Source of the DNA: K23-9 sp964460665
GTDB taxonomy: Bacteria; Planctomycetota; Planctomycetia; Pirellulales; Pirellulaceae
NCBI GenBank assembly: GCA_964460665.1
Contig: CAYWSL010000001.1
Coordinates: forward strand, 1 to 64,000
Direction: 5' to 3'
DNA length: 64,000 bases
The notes beneath the pieces were generated by a model. It saw only the letters and a program-made list of their open reading frames with translations. It was not told the origin of the DNA and did not search any database. The position numbers were made by a program, and so were the translations under genes. This document shows, one piece after another, positions 46,001-58,000 of this stretch (position 1 is its first letter; each line of letters begins with the position of its first letter).

Positions 46001-49000
46001 GCGGATCGTTTTGCGGCTGAACCAGGATCGTTACGGTTGCATCAACGGTCTGTGGCAATGGCTGTGGAACCGCTGGGTTTCCATCCGCAAGCGTCGTCGC
46101 ACCATCATCGGCAACGGTGAATACAAACTGATCAAACGATGGGAAGCCGCCGGCGTCAGGGTTATCTCGGTTGTAATCTTCTGCGGGCTGATACGTGACA
46201 CTCTCAACACCACCATTAAGCACAGTGATCGAGACCGTTCCTGATTGGACGAAACCAGTTCCGTCAGCCACGTGTGTCGGCGCCGTGTAGGTGCCGTCAA
46301 TCGGCGTTGTTGGATCAAGTAGTTGCGACGCATCCACTAGTGGCGTCAAAACACCTGTCGAATCAAAGACAGAGACCTGCGATACCTTCAATGCCTGTTC
46401 TGATTCGTTGAATGGGCTGGGCAGTGACGCCACGTCGACATGCGGAGTCGCACCAGTCAGTAACTGAGCACTTGTGAGCGTAATTGCCGTTAGCGTATTG
46501 GTGTCACTTGGTTCCGTAGTCACCACCGACTGGCTTAACGCGGTCGGCGGATCATTTTCTGCTTCGATTGTCAGGGTGACCGTTGCCGCCCGGCTACTGC
46601 GAACCGGCAAGGCAACCAGCACGCCACCGACTTCCACGTCCTGGGTTCCGGTGATTCGATAAGTGAAGGTGTCGGTTCCAAAAAAGTCCGTTGCCGGGTC
46701 ATAGGAAAACGATCCGTCAGGATTGAATACCAACGTTCCGTTAGATACATCGCTTTCCAGGACATATTCAACACCAGCAGCGCCCGAAAGCACGTCGTTG
46801 GCTCCGACCGCGTTAGCCGCTGTCAGCGTAAACGGATTGTCTTCAAACAGGCCGTCTGCGCGTCCAAACTGATCGTCGTCTGGTTCTGGCAATGCTGCGC
46901 GTGCGATGAACACGTTGTAGTCTTCGACTTCACCACCGACCACCAAGCCGATTGGTGATGGATTGCCCGCATCGCTTAAGCGGAACCTTGCAAAAGTTGT
47001 TCCGGTACCGTTAACACTGTTGGACAAGAAACTGATGTCGCTAGGAGTCGAAATCTGCAGTCGGTTCTCACCGTCTAATACCGGCTGGCCGACCACCACA
47101 CGCTCGTTAGCGTCCAGGAAGTCTCCGTCGTTATTGAAGTCAATCCATAGATCCAAAATTCCGCCGCCAATCGTGCTAACGACCAATTCGGCGCCATCTG
47201 GTGACAAGGGATTCAGATAGCTAAGCACTTCGTTCGTTGCGGGATCAGTAAAGACACCATCGATCGTTGTTGATCCAATCGTCACCTGACCAATCGATGC
47301 ACCGTCTTCATCGTCTGCACCTCGCAGTTCAAATTGCGTTGCACCTGACTGAGTTACAGTCGCAAGCAAATTTTGGCTTGGCAAAGCGTTTGCCACTGCG
47401 TCTGCCAACGAAGTCGTGATGTCGGCCAAGGTATCGCTTGGTGCGAATTCAACAGGAATACGGCCAACTGTCGCTGTGCCGCCCTGCGGAACCAATTCGA
47501 AGACAGCCAAGCGGCCTGACGCAGTGATTTGCAAATTGTCGTTCAGGCTCGGTAGAGCGGTAAGATCGACCGTCGTGACTCCGCCAACTGTGGTAATGGC
47601 GAATGGTCCGCTACTGGCTTCGCCCACATTGCCTTGGGCCGTGACTACCGAAGGCACATCATCAGATCCAACGCCTGCCGAGTCCGTTTCGCCATCGACG
47701 AACCGCCCCAATCGCGGGCTGCCGAAATCAATGATCGCGTGCCGCGCACCATTGTCGCCAAACGCCGTTCCGTATGAATCGGGAGCATCGCCCAAATCAA
47801 GCTCAACGCCAGGCATGACGATCGTGAATCTTGTTTGTCCATCAGCGCGGTTTGGCTGCAGCAAATTACCGGCCAAATCAGAAACACCCTCAACCACTAC
47901 TCCGTTAGCAAGCGTGGCCGGCTGGTTTTGCAGGATGATTTCGTAGACAGCATCGTTTCGCCATGTACCACTTGGCGGGCTGAAGCGAAGCGTGCGATTG
48001 GACGCGTTGTAGCCAATCACCACATCAAGCCCGGGGAACAACTGCCGTCCATTTTCTAGAATCGTTAGCTGATTCGGGGTGATCGTCGATGAATCGGGGC
48101 CGATGCCGGTGCCATCGCTGATCAGAATTTCGAAAAAGCTGAAGATACCGTCGGTCAACTGCAAGAACGTATCCTCGCGATCAATGTCAGCGTTCAACGC
48201 ATCGTTGTCCGTTGGCACGATGATAATGGCTTCTGGTCCAGTGGTATCCGACCGATCCAAGGCACCAATATCGATATTGACGTTACCACCTTGCCCAGCT
48301 GCAGTCGAACCATCACGGCGAATTTGCCCAGCCAAGTCGACTTCTGTGACAACAATCGGACTCTCTGGAATTCCAACGGAGTCCTTCACGGCAACCAAGT
48401 TGGGTCGATCTGGCTGACTTCCAATGCCAATATCAATCAGGGCGCTTCCAGCTGCCGGATAGAAATTAGGACTTCCTGCAAATGGGTCGAATATTCCAAT
48501 ATTTGGATTCACAAACAAGTCACCAACTGGGTCAACGATCGCCTCGGTGCCCATTCCGATTCCCGTTGTGTTCGAGTCATCGTTGTTGTCAAAAACGGTT
48601 CCGCGAATCACGGTCGGGCCTTCATTCACGGCACTGATACCTACGTCGTTGTTTGCCACAACATTGTTGATCAGCGTAGGTGCTGCTCGGTTGGCAATCG
48701 CAATCCCGGTGCCGGTTGAACCGAAGACCGTATTGTTGACGATCCTGGTAAACACATCCGGCCCACCTTGGGCAGGATTGCCAGACAACGAAATTCCAGT
48801 GCCATTACTGATCAACAAGTTGTTCTGCACGACGGCCCCATGCAGGGTGCCTGCCCCAGACTGCAAGGTTGGTAAGCTCTGAGGAACACCTGGCTTGGGT
48901 CGATCACCCTCGTTAGGAGCTTTGTTCCCTGGTCCCGTATCGCCAGCGCGGATATCAATGGCCGTATCAGCGGAGAAACTGATGACGTTCGAGTCGATGA

Positions 49001-52000
49001 TAAACTGGCCTTGATTACGCACGCTATTGCGATCGCCATTGTCTTCGCCAAGCAAGAAATCAGTGCCGGACACGATTCCTCGCAAGTGGGGTGATCCAAA
49101 CGTCGATGAACCGGTTGCAGTGGCTGCGGCGTATCCATGGAAGAAGATCATGCGATCGGTCGGATCGTTTAACAAGCCGCCAGAACTGGTTGCCTCAATT
49201 CCAAGAATCGCGCGGACCGATGGGGAGTTGATCGCGTTGCGAATCAAATCTGCCACTTCTCCAACGGTATCGGAAGTCACGTAGTCAATCGCGACGCTAG
49301 TTGACGCGACTGGCGTGTTGGACAACGTCGTGTCGTTGAATTCAAAACGGATCGTTTCGAATCCGTTTGAAAGTTCAAACGAATCTCCGTCCACCAGCTG
49401 CGCACCACTGCTTTCAACCAAGGCATTGAACGCTCCAGCTAGGCGTTCATTCAGACGCCACCCTTCGGTTCCTGCAACACCGACCCCTATACCACCAACT
49501 CGGTTATCGATGGGCGGTGCAAAGGGATCGATAACCTCTAGTTTTCCAGTGTTATCTACGCCCAAGTACTCTCGGCCAAGACGCACTTCTAATTGATAGG
49601 CACCACTGGTCACTTCGGAGGACGGAAAATACGGGTTCGCAACAAGGCCTGAACCCGCTGTACTATTAGTGACGCTTTCGCCTCGTTCGGCGAGTCCAAT
49701 CACGATGTCATCGATGTAGACGCCGTTATTGCCACCTACTCCGATTGAACGCTGGCCAGCACGCAATAAATCTTCAACGCTACTTACACCCCCGTTGAAA
49801 ACGCCAAGCTCTGATGCGGGCAAGATGTCGTTGCTCCCAACAGGCGCAGTCAATTCCCCCGCAATAATAGGAAGTGCTGTCTGCCTGACAGTCAAGTCGT
49901 AGATGCGAATCCCACTGGTGCCATCGATCAATGGGAACGCAGCGGGGTTTGGTCCCAGATCGGCATAGTGAATCTGGTTGACGATTGCGTCGTGAATTTG
50001 TGCTTGAACTTCATTGGCAGTCATATCCAGTTCGATTTCAATTGCCGTGCTTAGAAGATCAACACCAGGCTGACTGAGAATGAATCCATCATTTGGGTCA
50101 CCAAATGTGTAGGTTCCAACTGCTGTCACGTTTGTAAATCCAACCCAGTCGGGGTGGTCGCTACTCCGAACGACACTAGGACCAAACCTTGCCGCAACCC
50201 TGTCCGCAACATCCTCTGCAGAGTCGGTATCTAGAACCAAGACTTGATTCCCCGTAGGCGTACCACTTGAAATCAACTCAACGACTGTGCCACCTGGGCC
50301 AGCCAACGTGAGTGGAGCCCCGACATCCTGCCCAGCTGGTAATCGGACAACCAAGCCAAGGTCAAACTCAAATACTTCAGTCCGATCAAGCAGAACATCA
50401 CCCTGGATACTCGTTAGAGCATCTGGCATTTCTCCACTAAGCTCAATGGTGTCGCCGTCAAGAATTTGATCTGCGTCAACGGCATAAATCTCGGTCTGGT
50501 CTGGCCGAGTTTCGCCAGCCGTAGAGAATTCGTAACGGATGGTGACATCTTCGTCGCCGGCCCAAGGGCCAAGGTCAATCCTGGCCTGTCGGAATCCTTC
50601 GCCATCAAACAACTCTTGAACGAAAACCTGAGTAGATAAGTCAGTGTATCCGCTGACGTCTGGCCCAAACTCATCAATGGTGCTGTTGAAGTTTCGACCA
50701 GCAATGTTGCCGACAACGTTGTTGGTCGCGACCAACGCCCACTGTCCATCGCTGCCAGATACATAAACACGCAATGTATCCCGCGCCGACACCGAAGCGT
50801 CGCCAAGATTAGTATTTACGTTCTCGGTATCCAACAGGTAAGTGAAATACAGTGTCGGCAAATCATCGCTACTGAATCCCGACAAGTCCAAAGCGTTGCT
50901 TTGAACGGTCCCGTGAGCTCCGCCTAGGAAGTTGTATCCCGAGAAGTTCTGAAGATCCGAAGCTGCCAAGCTGTTGACTGGAACATCTGACACATGATTG
51001 AAATCCGTGTCCAACGAATCGAACCCGAATCGCAAACTTGCACCACCTCCCACATTTCCACGATCTTGCAATGCGCCCAGTCCATGGCCAGGGATGTTGT
51101 TCGATGTGTTCGAATTGTGCCAAAGTGTTTGATCCAATGGGCTGAAGAAGAAACCTGCATATCCAGCACCCGCATTCGCTGTATCAAGCTGAATCGATTC
51201 CGCACCAAACTCAAAGACAGGCTCGGCCACATTAACGCCATCAAAGGCGTCTAATCGGAATGCAAACAAGCGATCAGTGCCTGACTGAATACCAAAGTAC
51301 AGGTCACTAATTCCAATCGTGTCATTCACATCGGTATAGTTAGCTGGCCCCTTAGTTACCTCGTCAAAGATAAGCAGAGTTCCTTGCGAATCGTAAATCC
51401 CTGGTAGCGTTCCAAACGGTGTTGCTACGCTTGGATTCAGCAAGAGTTCCGTATCGCTTACCCTAAACCCTGTTGGCGAGGCGAAGGTTGGCACCGTGTC
51501 CACTTGCAAATCACCAGGGGAATAATCAGCACCGTCCCCATCTGCGTTTATGTCAAAGCTCCAAACGGCCCCTTGATCGGTAAATGCAAGTAGCGATTGC
51601 CCGCCATTGATATCTGTCACTAGGCTATTCACGATTCCAGCAGTCGTCGGCACTTGAATTTGCGCAATAACGTCTGTGCCCGCCCACGGGGCTTCAAGTG
51701 GAATGTTAAAGTTGGCGTCGTTTTGCAGCCGTGGGTCAAGTGGACTGGCGGACTGGAACCCAGCACGCATATCGGTTTGGTTTCGACTAACCGCTTGTCC
51801 TGTGTCAGGATCCAAAAGATAGATCAGGTTGTCTGCATTGATGTCTCCAGCAAAGCCACCAATGATGTCAGCACCACCGGCATTCGCGATCACCTGACTA
51901 CCACGGAATTCGGTACGATCGGCCAACCCATACAGAAACGACGTCTCAGAAATTGTGTCGTTGTAGTACGCCAGACTTCTGAACTCCACGCCATCGCCGT

Positions 52001-55000
52001 CCAAGGAGACACGGTTCGAGTTTGTTGTGGGATCAGCGTCACCGTTGTCGAAATTTTCGTATGTGACAATTTCGGTTGTCCCGATGTCAGTTAAGGTCCC
52101 GTTGGAATCGATGCTGTAAACCGTATTGGTATTGTTATCGGTCAAGTTTGGGACGGTTGGGCGTTCGATAGCCAACGTAACATTGCGCGGACTCTGCGCA
52201 GCAGCACCAATCGCGTCCGTGCCCCGGTCAATAATCGCGTCGTGACGTCCAGTGAATGGGTTGAAAATATTCAACTGTGAATTATCACCAGCCGAACCCT
52301 GACGCCCGAAGACGATCAGCGGCAGGTCACCGAATTGCCAGGGAATGATATTTCCAGACCCATCGTCCTGGAAGCCGACCTGCAGCGCAGCGGGGGTTTG
52401 AAATGGATTGCCCGTTGGAGAGTCATTCGGTATGTCGAACCGATCATCAGTCACTCGAATCGCTGAATCGATGGGCTCCAGTCGAGCGTTTGGGTTGGCG
52501 GGATTGCTTAACGTGAATTGCTGCAAGTCTGGTGCCATTAACGAGTTGTTGGCAACAACGACTTGGTAATTGATATTCGGTAATAGTTCCAAAGGCCCGA
52601 TGAACGGGTCTCTTGCGCCTTGTGAACCGCGTGAAAGGTCATCTTGTGTTGTGGCGGGCAGCCCTGGAATGAATGGTGTGATCCTATCATCGGCGATATT
52701 CGAATCGGTACCAATCGCGATCAAATTGTTGTTGCCATCGAACAAGTACAAATTTGTGTCAGGACGCGTCAGGCCATCAGAGTAGTCCACATCGAACACC
52801 AAACTTTGAGCATTCGTGGTTGGAGGAACTCCCGGAAGAGGTGGCTGCAACCCATCACGCCCCGTGCTGAATTGGAACGTGTCGGTCGTGCCCGAATTGC
52901 CAGAGATGGAAACTGCACCTTGGTCTGTGTTGGCGAACGATCCAATGTTAACTGTTCCGCCAGGATTGCTGGCGACCTCGCCAGCGATTGTTGAATGGAT
53001 GGGTAGCCCGACGACGTCGATTGCTGTTGTTGCATAGCGAATGTCAGCGTAACGAACGACAGAACCAGCGAACTGGTCGACTTCCTGCAGGCGAATCTGC
53101 ACTCGATAACCACCCTGTGTCAAACCACCGGTATCAAGACTGGCATCAATTCCGGCTTCTGTTGTCAGGTCGAAAGCGGCATTGTTGCTACGAACACGAA
53201 CAAAGAATGTTTGCTGGGTTCCGGTTGTCCCCGGCAGCACAATTCGCAGGCCAGAGTCACCATCATTGGTGGTGTACAGATCCCGATACTCACCAGTGGC
53301 ATTTGTTGGTGCGTTGTGATCTAGCCGCATTGGAAGCGCATGACCGTCACGGATAATCCCAGTGTCAGTGTATGTCAGCTCTCCATTGTTCGATTCCGTA
53401 CGTGAGTCTTGGCTGAGGGCAAGAACGCGACCGTTTCCGTCCAAGATTTCCAATACCGTATCCAGCTGTGGATCGGTTTCGTCAATATCGATCCAGACCA
53501 GCGTGCCCCCAAACCCTTCAAAGCTATACAGGTCTTGGTCGTTGTTGTCCGCAATAGCGCCGTGAACGGTATAGCCAAGTCGAATTGTCTCGTCGCCGGA
53601 TTCTGCATTGGGCGCCAGAATCCCCAGATCTTGCTGGCTACCGATCGTTGCATTCAGGTCGCCAAAGCCACCAATTTCGCCTTCATTTTCAATCACAACA
53701 CTAATGTTTTGGTCGTGGCTGAACTCGTCAAACTTCAATCCCTGCCAATCACCTGGCGCAGGGGTATTGGGCGTATTGGATGAAAGCGTCTGTGTTTGCA
53801 CGCTGCCATCGGGCGCAAACGATGCTCCCACCGTATCGTCATTGATCGAAGTCAGAATCACGGGGAAACCTGGCTGTCCTAAGACATGCAGACGTCCACC
53901 AATTCGGTCTGTGATATCAAGTGGGCGACCGGTCGCCAGAATTTCGGCATTGTCAAACTTGACGACCAACGACTCAGTCGCACTACTTTCCAACCGCAAT
54001 CCACCGTAGGTGTGGAAATCGGGAATCTCGATATCGTTTCGTAGCACGTGGACAATATCGGTATCATCCCAAACGACTTCGGTGGTCAGCACCTCGCCGC
54101 GAACGACCAAGCCATTGACGCCATTTCCAGCGGTTTGGTTGCCACGAATAACCGGGCCCGTGTTGGCAGGCGGGATATCGAACGTGTCGATATCGCCAGT
54201 TTGTCGACCAAGGTCACGATTGAATGTGGCATTCAATGCGTTGACGTTGATGTCAATGGTCGCCCCAGCATTGTCCAGAAAGGTGTTGCCAACGATCGTG
54301 GGCTGCGTTCCTGTCACGTGAATCGTCGCAGCCGAGTTTCGAACAAAATCACTGCGTGAATTCAATTGCCCGCCACCTAGTCCGCTGGCGTTGTCACGCA
54401 AAACGCTGTTTGCAATTCGCGCGTCGGCTTGGTGGATTTGAATCGCATTGAAGGCAGCGGTACCACCACCGGCGCCAGTGATGCCACCAGCATAGGCCAG
54501 CAGCGCCCGGTCAATGCTTAGCGCACTGGTTGGTGAAGCATAAATACCGCCCCAATCTCCGGCGGCTTCTGTCGTTGCATCGCCATCTCCGTTGGTATCA
54601 AACGTACCACCAGCACCAAACTCGTCATCATTTCGCGACGTCAGGATCACTTCATTGCCCGCGACACCCTCGGCAATCAAATTGGCTCCAAACCCAAGCT
54701 CAATCCGCGCACCTTGCGACTTCAGAATCGTACCTGGATCCAGGACAAGGCTACCCGCAACATTACCGTGGCGAACAGAACCAACACTGGGATCTAGTAC
54801 AGCTGCTGAGGTACTTGGGGTAGCCAGATTGTCAGTAAAGTCGGGTGAAGTCCGATCCAGTTGAGCAACGAGTTCGAAACTACCGCCACCAACACTTCGG
54901 TACAAACGTCGCCCAACGAAGTCGCCAGTCGCGGCGGGAATGTTGGTAAGTTCAATCTGGCTATTGGCAGAAACACCGAACACATCTTGCTGCACAGACC

Positions 55001-58000
55001 CGGGCGTCTCATTGCCTGCGGCATCCACAAACGTGTAGCTGTACTGATAGTTTCCAGCCGCCAGATTTCCGCCAGCAACGGGGGTCAGGCCAATGATTGG
55101 AGCTGGACGTGTTGACTGTTGGACGCCGCCACCAGCGGCTCCTTGAATGATCAAGTTTTCGTTCAACGCGTGAACAATGTCCGTGTCGTCGAACCGTGCG
55201 GTAACCTGCAAGGTTTCCAAACCACCACCTGGTGGCGTATCGATACGCACAAAAATCCCGTTGGTCGAATTATTAACTAGCGTATTGCCAAAGATGCTGG
55301 GCCCAACACGTTCATAGTCGGCAACAAATCCATTGCCGCTAACGGATTCACTCTGGAAGCGAGGTTCAGTAAACGTCGTGACCTCGAACGTATTGGGGTC
55401 AGCCGACACCGCTGCATCCGAACTAAGCGTGATCGTGTTGTAGGAAATTTCGGCACGTGCTTGCGAAAGATGAACTGGATCGATCACGCGATTGATGGTC
55501 GAAACTTCTCCACCGCCGTAACTGATCTGAGCGTGGTTGATGTAGTTCTGGAAGATCCCCAAACGCTCGACATCCAGTCGACCTTGTTCACGATCGACAT
55601 CGTTTCGGATTTCGATGCCGCCCCAGTCACCAGCGGAAACTGGCAAGTTCAAGATGTTGCTGTTCGCTCCCAGTGTGCGATCGTTGAAGCTGGTGAAGTA
55701 GACAGGCAATTCAGGCGTGCCCTGAACCGAAATCGTCGACTCGCTTCGATCAAAACCGTCGTCATCACTACCAACAGAAATGCGGCTGTCCAAGAACTTC
55801 ATGATCACGCCTGCGTCAACCACCAACTGGATTCCGCCAGGCAGATTCAAGTTGCGACCATCGGCCAAGGTCTGATTCAGCGACGAAATGATTCCAATTT
55901 CGTAAGCAATATTGTCACCTGGTGTCGTGACATCACCATCAGCACCGCCATTAGGCAGTAGCCTTACAACGACACCATCGGTGCCCGAAGCGGTCAGTGC
56001 TTCGGCGGCAGCAAGAGCGGCTGGAATATTGGTGAACGGGTTGGCCTGAGAACCAAGCGTGCTAACGCCATCTCCGGCTTCCTTGTTGACAAAGATCGTA
56101 TTGGGCGCAGTTGGCTCGAACCAAAAATCATAGATCCCGCCCGCTTCGCCATCTCGGTCGCCATCCAACAAGCTACCATCGGCGTCGATCATCGCCCCCG
56201 TGGCTTCGGATGTAAAGTCAACGCGTAAGTCATAGACTCCTTCGGTTGTGCCACCAGGGGCTGGCACACCGGAATTAGGATTAAACGACGTGTTACCATC
56301 CGAGGCAACACCAATATAGTAGGTCGCGCCTGCGTCGACATCGTACTGAATGAACGAATCTGTCCCAAAGTAGTCGTTGTTGCTGGCGACAAGTTCAAGG
56401 CTACCGCCTTCTTCCCGGTAAAGCGTCAGGCTGGTGTCCAACAAACTGGAGTTGGGCAATCGTTTGGCAATTGCGTTGATTTCCAAGACACCTGTTTCGG
56501 CCACATCGATTTGATAAAGGTCCACGTCCCGCGACTCGTTTTGCATGAGCAGCAAGCCGTGAACGATATCATTGTCACCAGGAAACACCGGCTCAACACG
56601 AGGTTCGTTCACCGTCCGTACAGTATCTGGGTAGGGAAGGCCGTTTCCAAGTCTATCTCCCAGAACCGTACCTGGCGGCAAGTCATAGGCATGGCTAAGC
56701 CCGAGTGCGTGACCTACTTCGTGAAACGCCACCTCGAAGAAACCACCACCGAAAACATCGTTTGCAGGATTACTGAAATCAGCCGTGTCTAAGATGGATA
56801 GACCGGGTGCCCCCAGTCCTGCGACGCCGCCGGGTCCGCTAACGAATCCCGGAGCGACTGCTGCAAAGTCTCCAACAAGCAAACGCAACCCACCCGCCGC
56901 ATCGTCTTCAAAGAACTGGACACCCAACAGATCCGCGTAAATGTCTAAAATCTCTAAGTAACGTTGCTCTTGGGCCGCATTGATGTCATTGAACAGCGGA
57001 TCACCCTGGCTATTGAAACCATAAGGTGCATTTCGCAAAAACGTGTAGGAGATCGTCCTGATCGCATTATCAGCGTCTCGACTGCGAGGTACTCCAAGAT
57101 GATCTACGATTTCGATGTCACGGTGCCCCGGTTCATTGGTGCTGCCGGGATTGTCGACTTGTAGAGGAAGTCCAACGTTACGAATTTCTTCGCTTAGGCT
57201 GATCGACCAGCTTCCGCTGCTGGCGACAGGCAGTGTGTTGGCTGTCGCCGTTGTGAACCCAGGATCAGCAAAGACATTGTGTGGGGTTACATCTAACGCT
57301 GAAAAATCGGTGCCTTCGCCAATTCGCAAACGCAGCGAGTCGCCTTGATCGGCAACGAAGTTATCCAGGTTTGCCGCAAACGTCAGCGTCACCTTTCGGT
57401 TAATCGGGTCAACGGCGACTCCACCGGCAATCGGATTGACAATCACATCGTCTTCGGTGGTCACGGTATTACCAGTGTCTACCAACTGATAGAACGTTGG
57501 GTCGGCTATGGTGCTACCGTTGCGGAACAAGTCGTCGTCGTCAAAGTAAACATCGATTTGATCTAGTCGTGCTGTGCCATTCGTGTCGATGGGCTGGGGG
57601 ACAACCGAAATGACCTTCGCACCCAACTCGATCTCGAAGCTTATGACTTCACGCTCTAAGGTTGGGTCGCCTTCAACGGGCTGTGGAAAATTGGGCGCAA
57701 ACGGCAGCAGAGACGTACTCTGCAATTCTGAAGTAATTGAAAGCTGGTAAAAGCCGTCCGCCAGATTTTCAGCGAAACGCAATGTCGCAATGCGCTGGGA
57801 GTCGTCCAGTCCGATGAACCCAATTGCCACTTGCTCAGAATCCAAAGCGAAGTTGCCCGACTCGCTGAACTCGACAGTGATCGCGGAATCCAAATTGGCT
57901 GGATCAATTCCATCGTTGCCACCAAACGTCAGCACTAATTCCGTCGGCGCGCGGTCTCGTACATTGGCTAGTACCTGATCTTGAGGATCCAAATCGAATA